From: Pseudohalioglobus lutimaris
Lineage (GTDB): Bacteria; Pseudomonadota; Gammaproteobacteria; Pseudomonadales; Halieaceae
Direction: 5' to 3'
DNA length: 64,000 bases
NCBI RefSeq assembly: GCF_002866825.1
Contig: NZ_PKUS01000022.1
Location: 42,433-106,432 of the forward strand
Below the pieces are notes generated by a model. The model saw only the letters and a program-made list of their open reading frames with translations. It made no database searches and was not told the origin of the DNA. The position numbers and the translations under genes were made by a program. This document shows, piece by piece, positions 30,393 through 40,729 of the stretch (positions are counted from its first letter, which is position 1; each line of letters begins with the position of its first letter).

Positions 30393-31043
30393 TTACTCAG
30401 CCTCAGCTGCCCTGGCCTGCTCATGCAGGTGGCCGTAGTGATTCCAGTAGTCTTTCTCGGCTGCGGCGATAACGCGCAACGCCTCGTCGCGACCGTAGAC
30501 GTGATCCACCTTGATGTTCACTTCCTTACCCGGTACCAGCTTGTAGGTTGAGAAGTAATGCTGCAGACGCTCGGTCTTGATGTTCGGCAGGTCGGCAATA
30601 TCGTGTACATTGCCCCAGATATTGTCGCCTTCAAGTACCGCGATGATTTTGTCGTCGGCCTCGTCGCCGTCGATCATCTGGATGCCGCCCACAACGCGTG
30701 CCTTGAGTACAATGTCAGCGCGAGTAATGTGTCTTTCGGAAAATACGCAGATGTCCAGCGGATCGCCATCAGCTACGTCCACATCGGGGCAAAGCTTGGC
30801 CACTTCTTCCGCACAGTAAGTGCGTGGCAGGAAACCGTACAGCGCCGGGGGGCTGGAGGTGGTGCGCTGCGGGCGGTCAACCATCAGGAAGCCTGAAGAC
30901 TTGTCCAGCTCATACTTGACCACGTCGTCGGGGGTCATCTCGATATAAACCTGGTAAATGTCCTCGGCTGCCTCATCGGCTTTGATGTGGAGTCCGTGCC
31001 AGGGATGCCGGCGCCAGCGATTGAAGTCGCGATTACTGTACAT
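30393..31043 (-). CDS. ppa: inorganic pyrophosphatase (family I)
   Basis: 216 aa. The signature DGDPLDICVFSER, an acidic metal site, the substrate-binding YGFLPRTYC and KYELDKSSGFLMVDRP identify the soluble Mg-dependent family. It is somewhat longer than E. coli Ppa (176 aa), with extra N- and C-terminal segments. It lies next to a PPi-dependent phosphofructokinase gene, so the two consumers of pyrophosphate are neighbours. Confidence 0.94.
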   Translation of the reverse strand: MYSNRDFNRWRRHPWHGLHIKADEAAEDIYQVYIEMTPDDVVKYELDKSSGFLMVDRPQRTTSSPPALYGFLPRTYCAEEVAKLCPDVDVADGDPLDICVFSERHITRADIVLKARVVGGIQMIDGDEADDKIIAVLEGDNIWGNVHDIADLPNIKTERLQHYFSTYKLVPGKEVNIKVDHVYGRDEALRVIAAAEKDYWNHYGHLHEQARAAEAE

Positions 31044-31247
31044 ACTCGATCCTCTCTAATGGGTTGCTTCACTATGGAGGCGCGCATTGTACAGGGATTG
31101 ATCGGTGGAATCTTCCCACCAAGGTCGAAATCGTGATGGAGGTCTCGGGTGGGCTTACTATTAAAACCGTGGCGTCGGCTACAGGGGCCTGGCGCACCTG
31201 CCGGGCGCCTACTCTGAATCGAGCGGCGCCCGGCTAGAGAATCGCCG

Positions 31248-32510
31248 TCAGACCTTGAATGATTTCTTGAGCTTTTTCGGCACCAGTTGATTTTTAAGCT
31301 TCACATACTGCGGCATGCCGTTCTTGTAAGGGGGATAGGCCTCACCCTGGATCAGCGGTTGCAGGTACTCACGCGCAGCATCCGTGATATTAAAGCCATC
31401 GCGGGTAATGAAGTTTCGCGGCATCATCTTTTCCACGTTGGCCACCTGATCCAGAGGTGCCTCGCCGATGCTCCAGCTGTAGCGCTTGCCCTTGCCGCGC
31501 ACAATGCACGGCATGACGGAGTTCTTGCCCTGGACAGCCATTTCCACCGCCGCCTCGCCGAGGGCAAAAGCCTGGTCCACGTCCGTTTGCGAGGCGATGT
31601 GGCGCGCCGAGCGCTGCAGGTAGTCGGCAACAGCCCAGTGATACTTGTGGCCCAGCTCGTCCTTCACCATCTGTGCCAGGGTCGGCGCGAGCCCCCCCAG
31701 CTGGCTGTGGCCGAAGGCGTCTTTCAGGCCCGATTCGGCGAGGAAGGTACCATCCTTATGTTGCGTGCCCTCGGAGGCGACGATGACGCAGTAACCCTGC
31801 TTTTTCACCGTGCGCTTGACCCTGGCGATAAATTTCTCCCGGTTGAAAGCAATTTCCGGGAACAGGATGATGTGCGGCGCGTCGCCATCTTCCTGCGCGG
31901 CCAGGCCACCGGCCGCGGCAATCCATCCGGCGTGGCGGCCCATCACCTCGAGAATAAAAACCTTGGTGGAGGTTTCGCACATGGAGGCAACATCAAGGGC
32001 CGCCTCGCGGGTTGAAATGGCCACGTACTTGGCTACCGAGCCAAAGCCGGGGCTGTTGTCAGTGAAAGGCAGGTCGTTGTCAATGGTCTTGGGCACGTGG
32101 ATAGCCTGTATCGGGTAGCCCATTGATTCGCTGAGCTGCGACACCTTGAGGCAGGTGTCCGCCGAGTCACCGCCGCCGTTATAGAAAAAGTAGCCGATGT
32201 TGTGCGCCTTGAAGACCTCGATCAAGCGCTCATACTCGGCGCGGTTTTCCTCGATGCTCTTCATTTTATGACGGCATGAGCCGAAGGCGCCGGAGGGTGT
32301 GGTCAGCAGCCCGTGAATCGCGCTGCGGCTTTCTTTGCTGGTGTCTATCAATTCCTCGCGCAGCGCCCCGATAATGCCGTTGCGACCGGCGTAAACCTTG
32401 CCGATTACCGATTTGTGCTTGCGGGCAGTTTCGATCACACCGCAGGCGGATGCATTGATGACAGCGGTCACGCCGCCCGACTGTGCATAAAAGGCATTCT
32501 TCTTTGACAT
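31248..32510 (-). CDS. pfp: pyrophosphate-dependent 6-phosphofructokinase
   Basis: 420 aa. The nucleotide/PPi site reads NGGGDSADT: the residue equivalent to Gly104 of ATP-type PfkA is Asp, and the PKTIDNDLPFTDNSPGFGS motif carries the lysine typical of PPi-type enzymes. EVMGRHAGWIAAAGGLA and the substrate-binding residues are intact. The reaction is reversible fructose-6-P phosphorylation with PPi, so the enzyme can serve glycolysis or gluconeogenesis. No ATP-type pfkA was seen in the window. Confidence 0.9.
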   Translation of the reverse strand: MSKKNAFYAQSGGVTAVINASACGVIETARKHKSVIGKVYAGRNGIIGALREELIDTSKESRSAIHGLLTTPSGAFGSCRHKMKSIEENRAEYERLIEVFKAHNIGYFFYNGGGDSADTCLKVSQLSESMGYPIQAIHVPKTIDNDLPFTDNSPGFGSVAKYVAISTREAALDVASMCETSTKVFILEVMGRHAGWIAAAGGLAAQEDGDAPHIILFPEIAFNREKFIARVKRTVKKQGYCVIVASEGTQHKDGTFLAESGLKDAFGHSQLGGLAPTLAQMVKDELGHKYHWAVADYLQRSARHIASQTDVDQAFALGEAAVEMAVQGKNSVMPCIVRGKGKRYSWSIGEAPLDQVANVEKMMPRNFITRDGFNITDAAREYLQPLIQGEAYPPYKNGMPQYVKLKNQLVPKKLKKSFKV

Positions 32511-32681
32511 TGGCAGTTGGTTTCCCGTTTGGCGAAGGTATGCGGTGCCCGGTTAAGGTCCGTGGAGGCGAATCATACGGTAATTTTCGGTGGGATTCTA
32601 AGGTCTGGAAATGATACCGATCAACGCTGGTAGCGATAGACGGCCGTGATACCATTGGCGGCTGATTTGAGGAGACGATTT

Positions 32682-34055
32682 TTGAAAGGCCATATTCATA
32701 TCCTTGGGGTCTGCGGGACCTTTATGGGCGGCATTGCCCTGCTCGCCAGGGAACTGGGCTTTAAGGTGACGGGTTCTGACGCCAACGTGTACCCGCCGAT
32801 GAGCGACCAGCTGCAGTCTGCAGGTATTGACCTGATGGAGGGCTATGCAGCCGAGCATTTGCAGCCGGCCCCGGACTGCGTGGTAGTGGGTAATGCCATG
32901 AGTCGCGGTAATCCGGCGGTAGAATACATGCTCAATGCCGGACTCAACTATACCTCTGGACCGCAGTGGCTGGCCGAGAATGTGCTCGCCGGCAAGTGGG
33001 TGCTGGCCGCATCCGGTACGCACGGCAAGACCACCACCAGCTCCATGCTTGCCTGGATTCTCGAATACGCGGGCATGGCGCCGGGGTTTCTCATTGGTGG
33101 TGTGCCGGCAGACTTCGGGTTGTCTGCGCGCATCGGCAATACTGACTTCTTCGTGGTGGAAGCGGATGAATATGACACGGCTTTTTTCGACAAGCGCTCC
33201 AAGTTCCTCCACTACCGCCCGCGCACACTGATTATCAACAACCTCGAATATGATCATGCAGATATTTTTCCCGATATCGCTGCGATACAGCGTCAGTTTC
33301 ACCACGTGATCCGCACAGTCCCCGCGGAGGGCCTTGTCGTGCACCCGACGTCGGTGCCTGAGATCGACGCCACCCTGGCCCAGGGGTGTTGGACCCCCTG
33401 TGCGACCACCGGCATTGACCTGCCCGCGGATTGGTCGGCACGGTTGTTGGAAGCCGACGGCTCCGCATTCGCAGTGACCCCTGGCGACGACGCACCGGTT
33501 ACCGTGCGCTGGCGGCATTGCGGTGGACATAATGTGGCCAATGCCATTGCGGCCATGGCGGCGGCAAGACATGTTGGTGTGTTGCCACAGGTCGCTGCTG
33601 AAGCGCTCGCCTGTTTTGGCGGAGTGAAGCGGCGCCTTGAATTGCTGGGTACGGTGAACGGCGTATCGGTATATGACGACTTCGCTCATCATCCAACCGC
33701 TATTGCGGCCACCCTGCAGGGTCTGCGCGCGCGGGCTGGCAAGGGTCGCCTCTTCGCCCTTATCGAGCCGCGCTCCAATACCATGCGCCAGGGGCAGCAC
33801 CGCGATCAACTGGCGGCCTCCTGTGAAAGCGCCGACCAGGTTTACTGGTTCCAGCCGCCGAACATGGACTGGTCCCTGGAAGACGTCGCCGCGGCAAGCC
33901 CGGTGCCTGCCAGGGTGATCAGCGATATCGACGGTCTCGTCGCCGCCGTTAAAAGTGAGCTCGGCGCGGGGGACCAGGTGGTGATTATGAGTAACGGCGG
34001 TTTTGGCGGTATTCACGACAAAATGCTGTGCGCCCTGGAGACAGTCAATGAGTAG
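32682..34055 (+). CDS. mpl: UDP-N-acetylmuramate:L-alanyl-gamma-D-glutamyl-meso-diaminopimelate ligase
   Basis: Murein-recycling ligase that attaches recycled tripeptide to UDP-MurNAc. A TTG start at 32682 preceded by GGAG gives 457 aa, the E. coli length. Conserved HILGVCGTFMGGIALLARELG, GTHGKTTTSSMLAWILE, EADEYDTAFFDKRSKF and DDFAHHPTAI. An earlier in-frame start at 32646 would add 12 non-conserved residues. The stop overlaps the next ATG by 8 nt. Confidence 0.95.
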   Translation: MKGHIHILGVCGTFMGGIALLARELGFKVTGSDANVYPPMSDQLQSAGIDLMEGYAAEHLQPAPDCVVVGNAMSRGNPAVEYMLNAGLNYTSGPQWLAENVLAGKWVLAASGTHGKTTTSSMLAWILEYAGMAPGFLIGGVPADFGLSARIGNTDFFVVEADEYDTAFFDKRSKFLHYRPRTLIINNLEYDHADIFPDIAAIQRQFHHVIRTVPAEGLVVHPTSVPEIDATLAQGCWTPCATTGIDLPADWSARLLEADGSAFAVTPGDDAPVTVRWRHCGGHNVANAIAAMAAARHVGVLPQVAAEALACFGGVKRRLELLGTVNGVSVYDDFAHHPTAIAATLQGLRARAGKGRLFALIEPRSNTMRQGQHRDQLAASCESADQVYWFQPPNMDWSLEDVAAASPVPARVISDIDGLVAAVKSELGAGDQVVIMSNGGFGGIHDKMLCALETVNE

Positions 34056-36648
34056 TGCGCTTTTGCCCCTGTATCAGCGCCTGGTGCTCAAGGCACCCTG
34101 GTTCTCCCTGTTCCTGGCCACGCTGGTGGTTGCCGCGTTTGCCACGCAACTCGATAAAATCAAACTGGATGCCTCGGCTGACTCGCTGATGCTGCAGGGA
34201 GACCCGGCGCTGGATGTGTTCCGTGAAGTGAGCAGTCGTTACGCTTCGGAAGATTTCCTGTTGATCACCTGGCAGCCCGCGGGAGAACTGCTGGGTGATG
34301 CATCTCTTGAGCCGCTCAAGGCCATGGCGGATGAATTACGCCAGTTGGGAGGCGTCTCGTCGGTCGTTACCGTTTGGGATGTGCCCTTACTGGAGAGTCC
34401 CCCTCTCAGCCTGTCCGATATTACCTCGGGCGAGGCATTGCCCAGCCTGGCGCAGCCCGGCATTGACCGGACACTGGCTCTGCAGGAATTTACCACCAGC
34501 CCCATCTACGCCGACCTTCTCGCTGGTCGCGACGGGTCCGTTACCGCCGTACAAATCAACCTGGATCGCGATGAGGTCTATTTTGACCTGCTGTCGCAGC
34601 GTGAGGATTTGCGTATCAAGCGCAAGCAGGAAGGCCTGGACGCTGAGGAGTCCGCGCGACTGCAGCGTGTGGAGCAGGCGTTTAAAAGCCACACTTCAGT
34701 CATGCTGGAAAGCCAGAGTAAACTGGTGAGTGAGGTTCGTGAAATAGCCGCCGCATACCAGCAGCATGCCAAGTTGTTTGTCGGCGGGGTACCGATGATC
34801 GCGGCGGATATGGTGGGCTTTGTGCGCAGTGACCTGGTGACTTTCGGCAGCGCTATTCTCGGGGTGATGATGGTGATCCTGGCGATCATTTTCCGGCGCC
34901 TGCGCTGGGTGGTGATTCCACTGGTGACTTGCAGTGCCACGGTCTTGGTGATGCTGGGGCTACTGGGAGCGCTGGACTGGCGCATGACCGTAATCTCTTC
35001 GAATTTTGTCGCTGTGTTGCTGATCATCACCCTGGCGATTTGTATTCACCTTATTGTTCGCTACCGGGAGCTGCACGCCCTGGACGAGGATGGCGACCTG
35101 TACGAGCGTGTATCGCAGACGGTGCAATTGATGGCGGTGCCCTGTTTCTATACCGGTATCACGACCATCGTGGCCTTTATGTCGCTGGTGGTGTCGGGAA
35201 TTCAGCCGGTCATTGATTTCGGCTGGATGATGACGGTAGGCATCGGTGTCGCGCTGCTGTTCTCCTTTGTGCTTGTACCCTGTCTGATGCTGGTCTGGCC
35301 CGAGGGGCGGTCGCACCGCCATAGTGGCGCTGATCCTACACTGACAGCGTGGTTTGCCCGTATAACAGATCGCCGTGGGGGCACGATTATTGCCGTCACT
35401 CTGGTCGCGATCATGCTCATCCTGTTTGGTGTCAGCAGACTTCAGGTGGAAAACCGCTTTATCGACTATTTCCACGAGTCCACTGAAATCTACCAGGGCA
35501 TGGAGTTGCTGGACTCCAAACTGGGCGGCACGATTCCCCTGGATATCGTGATCAGCGCTCCGGACGAGGATGCGCCATTGCCGGGGCTGGAGTCCGTGGC
35601 CTCGTCCCCTCAGCCTTTGCCCGGCGATGACTCGCTTGCAGACGATGAGTTTGCCGATGACGGCTTCTCCGACGACGGCTTCTCCGACGAGGAGTGGGGC
35701 GATGACTTCGACTCGGGCTTTGGCGGCTTCAGCGCGTCCGGTGAGGAAGATTTCAAGCCCAGCTACTGGTTCAGCCTTGCGGGTATGCGCGAGTTGGATG
35801 CCGTGCATGCCCACGTGGACTCATTGCCACAAGCGGGTAAAGTCCTGTCGCTGTCCACTGTTTTCGCTGTGGTCAAGAAGCTGATGGGCGAGGACATTGG
35901 CAGCGTTGAGCTGGCGCTGGTGCAAAAAAGCCTTCCCGAGAGCATCAAGGGCATGATGGTGGATCCTTATTTCTCCCTGGAAAACGGAGAGGCGCGCATT
36001 AACGTGCGGGTGAAGGAGACCAGCCGCAACCTGCGCCGGAATCAGTTTTTGTCAGACCTGCGCAGCCACCTGGTAGAGGAGATGGGGCTTGCTGAAGAGC
36101 GGGTGCAGTTCACGGGCATGCTGGTGCTGTACAACAACGTGCTGCAAAGCCTGTTCAAATCACAGATTCTCACGCTGGGTGCGGTGTTCCTGGCGATTCT
36201 GGTGATGTTCCTGATTCTTTTCCGTTCCCTGTCTTTGGCCTTCATCGCCCTGGCACCGAATATTCTGGCCGCCGGGCTGGTGCTTGGCGTGATGGGCCTG
36301 GTGGGAATTCCCCTGGATATCATGACTATTACTATCGCTGCGATTGTGGTCGGTATCGGTGTGGATGACTGTATTCACTACGTGCATCGCTACCTGCGTG
36401 AATTCCCTAAAGACCGGGATTACCGCGCCGCCATGTACCGCTGTCACAGTAGTATCGGCCGTGCGATGTATTACACCACGCTGACTATCGTGGTGGGTTT
36501 CTGCACGCTTACGCTGTCCAATTTCAATCCGAGTATCTATTTTGGCCTGCTAACGGTGCTGGCCATGGTGGCTGCCGTATTGGGTGCCTTGTTGTTACTG
36601 CCGCAACTCATCATCATATTCAAGCCATTGGGGCCAGAGGCCGACTGA
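34048..36648 (+). CDS. RND/MMPL-family membrane exporter
   Basis: 866 aa with two repeats, each an initial membrane helix, a large periplasmic loop and five clustered helices (TM2-6 about 265-420; TM8-12 about 705-860), including GVDDCIHYVHRY and a sterol-sensing-like cluster. The family moves lipids, hopanoids or toxic compounds; the cargo is unknown. Unusual is an acidic run in the second periplasmic loop, nucleotides about 35620-35740, with repeated DDGFSDDGFSDEEWGDD followed by Gly/Phe/Ser. It overlaps mpl by 8 nt and is followed 1 nt later by the YkgJ-like gene. Confidence 0.88.
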   Translation: MSSALLPLYQRLVLKAPWFSLFLATLVVAAFATQLDKIKLDASADSLMLQGDPALDVFREVSSRYASEDFLLITWQPAGELLGDASLEPLKAMADELRQLGGVSSVVTVWDVPLLESPPLSLSDITSGEALPSLAQPGIDRTLALQEFTTSPIYADLLAGRDGSVTAVQINLDRDEVYFDLLSQREDLRIKRKQEGLDAEESARLQRVEQAFKSHTSVMLESQSKLVSEVREIAAAYQQHAKLFVGGVPMIAADMVGFVRSDLVTFGSAILGVMMVILAIIFRRLRWVVIPLVTCSATVLVMLGLLGALDWRMTVISSNFVAVLLIITLAICIHLIVRYRELHALDEDGDLYERVSQTVQLMAVPCFYTGITTIVAFMSLVVSGIQPVIDFGWMMTVGIGVALLFSFVLVPCLMLVWPEGRSHRHSGADPTLTAWFARITDRRGGTIIAVTLVAIMLILFGVSRLQVENRFIDYFHESTEIYQGMELLDSKLGGTIPLDIVISAPDEDAPLPGLESVASSPQPLPGDDSLADDEFADDGFSDDGFSDEEWGDDFDSGFGGFSASGEEDFKPSYWFSLAGMRELDAVHAHVDSLPQAGKVLSLSTVFAVVKKLMGEDIGSVELALVQKSLPESIKGMMVDPYFSLENGEARINVRVKETSRNLRRNQFLSDLRSHLVEEMGLAEERVQFTGMLVLYNNVLQSLFKSQILTLGAVFLAILVMFLILFRSLSLAFIALAPNILAAGLVLGVMGLVGIPLDIMTITIAAIVVGIGVDDCIHYVHRYLREFPKDRDYRAAMYRCHSSIGRAMYYTTLTIVVGFCTLTLSNFNPSIYFGLLTVLAMVAAVLGALLLLPQLIIIFKPLGPEAD

Positions 36649-36649
36649 T

Positions 36650-36919
36650 ATGCACTGCCGGGCATCCTGCGGTGCGTGTTGCATAGCGCCGTCTATTCAT
36701 CAGGCTTTTTACGGTATGCCGCAGGGCAAGCCTGCGGGCATTGCCTGCGTGCACCTCGACCGCGACATGGGTTGCCAGTTGTTTGGGGACCCCCGCCGAC
36801 CCGCGCTGTGTGCAGCCTTCCGGGCGGAGCCGGCAATCTGTGGAGACAACCGCGAACAGGCGCTGAGAAATATCAGTGAGCTGGAAGTGTTCAGTAACCC
36901 CGCAACCGGAATAGAATAA
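36650..36919 (+). CDS. YkgJ-family cysteine cluster protein
   Basis: 89 aa with cysteines CRASCGACCIAP near the N-terminus and further Cys at CVHLD, GCQLFG, LCAAF and ICGD, the spacing of the UPF0153/YkgJ family thought to bind Zn or Fe. Function unknown. The stop overlaps the next ATG by 1 nt, so it is probably co-translated with the Lon-N gene. Confidence 0.85.
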   Translation: MHCRASCGACCIAPSIHQAFYGMPQGKPAGIACVHLDRDMGCQLFGDPRRPALCAAFRAEPAICGDNREQALRNISELEVFSNPATGIE

Positions 36920-37515
36920 TGGAGACGATTCCCCTGTTTCCGCTCTCCGGTGTGTTGCTACCCTATGGTCGCATGCCCTTGCAGATCTTTGAGCAACGCT
37001 ACCTGGACCTGGTGCGCAGCAGCATGAAGAGCAACCAGCCTTTCGGTAATGTGTGGATTCGCCGTGGTGCCGAGGTACCCCAGAAGGGCCGCGCGGCGCC
37101 CGAGTTGGGTGATTGGGGAACCCTGGCGCGTATTGTCGACTGGGACCAGTTACCGAATGGCTTGCTGGGGATTACCATTCAGGGCGAGGGCCGCTTTGAC
37201 CTGTTCGAGACGGAAGTGCAGGGCAATGGCCTGGTGCTGGGGCAGGTGGAGTATCGTGATCAACCTGTCGCCGCCGGGATGTTGCCCCAGTGGCAGTCGA
37301 TGAGCGATGTGTTGCAGAGTCTGGAGACCCACCCTCACGTACAGGGTATGCAGTTGCAGGTTGATTATCAGGATGCCTGGCAGGTCGGCTGGACGCTGAC
37401 CCAGTTGCTGCCGCTGGACGAGTACATCAAGTACGAGCTATTGGGCCTGGATGACATCGAGGAATTGATGGGCGAACTGGATCTTATCCTCAACCAGATC
37501 AGCGGCGAGGACTAG
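36919..37515 (+). CDS. LON N-terminal substrate-binding domain protein
   Basis: 198 aa consisting of the Lon protease N-domain alone ([30 protein letters not shown]), with no ATPase or protease module. Function of the free-standing form is unknown; it could recognise substrates for another protease. Its stop overlaps the convergent rnt stop by 4 nt. Confidence 0.88.
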   Translation: METIPLFPLSGVLLPYGRMPLQIFEQRYLDLVRSSMKSNQPFGNVWIRRGAEVPQKGRAAPELGDWGTLARIVDWDQLPNGLLGITIQGEGRFDLFETEVQGNGLVLGQVEYRDQPVAAGMLPQWQSMSDVLQSLETHPHVQGMQLQVDYQDAWQVGWTLTQLLPLDEYIKYELLGLDDIEELMGELDLILNQISGED

Positions 37516-38156
37516 TCGAAGCTTGGCATCCAGCCTCCGGATTCCTTCCAGCGGTTGACGATCTCGCAGAATAGTTCCGCGGTGCGTTCGGCGTCGTACG
37601 CCGCACTGTGTGCCTCGTCGTTATTGAAGGCGATCCCCGCTTCCGCGCAGGCCTTGGCCAGTACCGTTTGACCGTAGGCCAGCCCGGACAGCGTTGCGGT
37701 ATCAAAGAAGGAAAACGGGTGGAAGGGATTGCGCTTGATTTCGCAGCGCTCCACTGCTGAATTGATGAACCCCGCATCGAAGTGGGCATTGTGTCCGACC
37801 AGGATTGCGCGGCTGCAACCCTGTTCGCGAATTTCCTTGCGTACCGCGCGGAACAGGTCTGTGAGGGCGTCTTCCTCGTTAACGGCCTCGCGGAAAGGGT
37901 GCCAGGGGTTTATGCCGGTAAAGTCCAGGGCCGCTTGCTCGATGTTGGCCCCCTCGAAGGGTTTGACGTGAAAATCCAGCGTGCGATGCACCGATAGCAT
38001 GCCATCTGCGTCCATGCGTACCAGGCTGGCAGCTATCTCCAGAACGGCGTCGGTGGCGGCGTTGAATCCTCCCGTTTCCACGTCGATGACCACAGGCAGG
38101 AACCCGCGGAAGCGATCACTGATCTGGTGAGGGTTGTCCTGCATCGACTCGGCCAC
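37512..38156 (-). CDS. rnt: ribonuclease T
   Basis: DEDD exoribonuclease trimming the CCA end and stable RNA 3' ends. 214 aa. Exo[22 protein letters not shown], Exo[43 protein letters not shown], Exo[17 protein letters not shown]. Downstream of and 1 nt from pyrC, the usual pyrC-rnt pair. Confidence 0.95.
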   Translation of the reverse strand: MAESMQDNPHQISDRFRGFLPVVIDVETGGFNAATDAVLEIAASLVRMDADGMLSVHRTLDFHVKPFEGANIEQAALDFTGINPWHPFREAVNEEDALTDLFRAVRKEIREQGCSRAILVGHNAHFDAGFINSAVERCEIKRNPFHPFSFFDTATLSGLAYGQTVLAKACAEAGIAFNNDEAHSAAYDAERTAELFCEIVNRWKESGGWMPSFD

Positions 38157-38157
38157 C

Positions 38158-39195
38158 TCAGTTGGCCACTCGCCAGGCTATGGACTCGCCAGCGGCCAGC
38201 GGGGTGAGGTAGTCCTCTCCAAGGGGCAGCTGTTGCGGTACCGTCCAGCTCTCCCTGCGCAGGGTAATGCTGTCGCTGTTGCGCGGGAGGCGGTAAAAGT
38301 CGGCGCCAAAGTGTGAGGCAAAGCCCTCCAGCTTATCCAGTGCTCCCAGTTGCTCGAATACCTCTGCATAAAACTCGATGGCGGCGTGACCGGTGTAGAT
38401 GCCAGCGCAGCCGCAGTCGGCTTCCTTACGCCCGGTCGCGTGCGGTGCAGAGTCGGTGCCCAGGAAAAACTTTGGACTGCCCGAGGTGGCCGCCTCCATC
38501 AATTCGTTCTGGTGCACATTGCGCTTGAGTATGGGCAGGCAGTAGTAGTGCGGGCGGATGCCGCCAACCAGCATGTCGTTACGGTTAAACATCAGGTGAT
38601 GGGCCGTAATCGTGGCCGCCACGTGGCTGTCGGCCTCGCGCACGAATTGTACCGCATCGCGTGTGGTGATGTGCTCCAGGACTATTCGCAGCCCGGGGAA
38701 ACGCTCCGCGATCGGTGCCAGGTGTCGGTCGATGAAGACTTTTTCCCGGTCGAAGATGTCGATTTCGTGATCGGTGACCTCGCCGTGAATCAACAGTGGC
38801 AGGTCTACCTCCTCCATGGCTGCCAGTACCGGGAATAAAGCATCCAGTTCCGCTACACCGGCGTCGGAGTTGGTGGTGGCACCTGCAGGATAGAGCTTTA
38901 CCGCGTGAACAAACTCTGACGCTGCGGCCAGTTGTATCTCTGCCGCGTCGGTGCGATCGGTCAGGTACAGGGTCATAAGCGGTTCGAACTGCCGGGGCAG
39001 ACCCGACATGGCGGCGACAATGCGATCCCGGTAAGCGGCCGCATCGGCAACAGAAACGACCGGTGGTGTCAGGTTGGGCATAACAATGACGCGATTGAAA
39101 TAGCGCGCCATATCGGCGCAGGTCTGTTCCAGTGCGCTGCCATCGCGCAGGTGCACATGCCAGTCGTCGGGGCGGGTGATAGTCAGTTCGTTCAC
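38158..39195 (-). CDS. pyrC: dihydroorotase
   Basis: Cyclises carbamoyl-aspartate in pyrimidine synthesis. 345 aa with a GTG start giving [19 protein letters not shown], aligned with the E. coli N-terminus. Zinc ligands are the HVHLRD histidines, the carboxylated lysine in [27 protein letters not shown] and the aspartate in [10 protein letters not shown]. An ATG at 39228 in the same frame adds an unconserved 11-residue leader. Confidence 0.95.
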   Translation of the reverse strand: MNELTITRPDDWHVHLRDGSALEQTCADMARYFNRVIVMPNLTPPVVSVADAAAYRDRIVAAMSGLPRQFEPLMTLYLTDRTDAAEIQLAAASEFVHAVKLYPAGATTNSDAGVAELDALFPVLAAMEEVDLPLLIHGEVTDHEIDIFDREKVFIDRHLAPIAERFPGLRIVLEHITTRDAVQFVREADSHVAATITAHHLMFNRNDMLVGGIRPHYYCLPILKRNVHQNELMEAATSGSPKFFLGTDSAPHATGRKEADCGCAGIYTGHAAIEFYAEVFEQLGALDKLEGFASHFGADFYRLPRNSDSITLRRESWTVPQQLPLGEDYLTPLAAGESIAWRVAN

Positions 39196-39354
39196 GTGGA
39201 GCCTGTAGCGGGGTGGACAAAAGAGCATGCTACCGTAAAACGCGCTGCGGGTCAGGTCTGGCGCATGGATTACAGTTGACGAGGATCGGTGAATTCCTCG
39301 CCCGCTTCCAGTAGAATGGCCGCCCTTCTCAAGCAGGATTCAATGGAGCAAGAC

Positions 39355-40575
39355 ATGGCAGATGTGAATAAAGTCGTACTGGCCTATTCCGGCGGTCTCG
39401 ATACTTCGGTCATCGTGCGCTGGTTGCAGGATACGTATAACTGCGAAGTGGTGACTTTCACCGCGGATATCGGGCAGGGTGAAGAGGTGGAGCCGGCCAG
39501 AGCCAAGGCAGAAGCAATGGGCGTGAAGGAAATCTATATCGATGACCTGCGCGAGGAGTTTGTTCGCGACTACGTATTTCCCATGTTTCGCGCCAACACC
39601 GTTTACGAGGGCGAGTATTTGCTGGGCACATCCATAGCCCGCCCGCTGATCGCCAAGCGGCTGATTGAAATCGCCAATGAAACCGGCGCTGACGCCATCT
39701 CCCACGGCGCCACCGGTAAGGGCAACGACCAGGTGCGGTTTGAGCTCGGTGCCTACGCCCTTAAGCCGGGTATTCAGGTGATCGCCCCCTGGCGTGAGTG
39801 GGACCTGAATTCTCGCGAGTCACTGATGGAATATTGCGCCGAGCGCGATATCCCCGTGGACTTCGCCAACGCGAAGAAGAAATCGCCCTATTCCATGGAT
39901 GCCAACCTGCTGCACATTTCCTACGAGGGAGACCTGCTTGAGGACCCCTGGGCGGAGCCTGAGGAAGAAATGTGGCGTTGGAGCGTGAGCCCTGAGGCCG
40001 CGCCGGACCAGGCGACCTACATTGAGCTGACCTTTGAGAAGGGCGACGTGGTCGCCATTGACGGTGAGGCCATGAGCCCGGCAACCGTGCTGGAAACCCT
40101 GAACAAAGTCGGTGGTGCCAACGGCATTGGTCGTGACGATATTGTCGAGAACCGTTATGTGGGTATGAAGTCACGCGGCTGCTATGAGACTCCCGGCGGC
40201 ACCATTCTGCTCAAGGCGCACCGCGCCATTGAGTCGCTGACCCTGGATCGCGAGGCGACTCACCTCAAGGACGAACTGATGCCGCGTTATGCCAAACTGG
40301 TTTACAACGGCTACTGGTGGAGCCCCGAGCGTAAAATGCTGCAGGCCGCTATCGATGACTCACAGCAGGTGGTGAATGGTGTGGTCAGGCTGAAGCTGTA
40401 TAAAGGCAATGTGATTGTGGCAGGGCGCAAGTCTGAAGACAGCCTGTTCGATGAGAGCATTGCGACCTTTGAAGAAGATGCCGGCGCTTATGACCAGAAG
40501 GACGCGGAGGGCTTTATCAAGCTCAATGCCCTGCGTATGCGTATCGCCGCCAACAAGGGACGTAGCTTCCTGTAA
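39355..40575 (+). CDS. argG: argininosuccinate synthase
   Basis: Ligates citrulline and aspartate in arginine synthesis. 406 aa, the shorter of the two common forms. ATP loop [56 protein letters not shown] and GLKS-like [14 protein letters not shown] are present. The start at 39355 follows GGAGCAAGAC. Confidence 0.96.
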   Translation: MADVNKVVLAYSGGLDTSVIVRWLQDTYNCEVVTFTADIGQGEEVEPARAKAEAMGVKEIYIDDLREEFVRDYVFPMFRANTVYEGEYLLGTSIARPLIAKRLIEIANETGADAISHGATGKGNDQVRFELGAYALKPGIQVIAPWREWDLNSRESLMEYCAERDIPVDFANAKKKSPYSMDANLLHISYEGDLLEDPWAEPEEEMWRWSVSPEAAPDQATYIELTFEKGDVVAIDGEAMSPATVLETLNKVGGANGIGRDDIVENRYVGMKSRGCYETPGGTILLKAHRAIESLTLDREATHLKDELMPRYAKLVYNGYWWSPERKMLQAAIDDSQQVVNGVVRLKLYKGNVIVAGRKSEDSLFDESIATFEEDAGAYDQKDAEGFIKLNALRMRIAANKGRSFL

Positions 40576-40582
40576 GCCCTGT

Positions 40583-40610
40583 GCCGACCCGGGTTGCAAT
40601 CCGGGTCGGC
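40583..40610 (+). terminator. hairpin after argG
   Basis: GCCGACCCGG, an 8-nt loop, CCGGGTCGGC: a perfect 10-bp stem 7 nt after the argG stop. The following bases, CTGTTGAC, are not T-rich, so it may be a weak terminator or an RNA-stabilising 3' end. Confidence 0.55.
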
Positions 40611-40729
40611 CTGTTGACGCCATTTTCCTTATCCAGTGTCTCCGCCGCAGGCCGGCTGCTGGCCTTGCCCTCGAAAGTGCGAGGCTATTGGCCGCACAGC
40701 GGCATCTGGTACATCCTGTGCCTGCAGGA

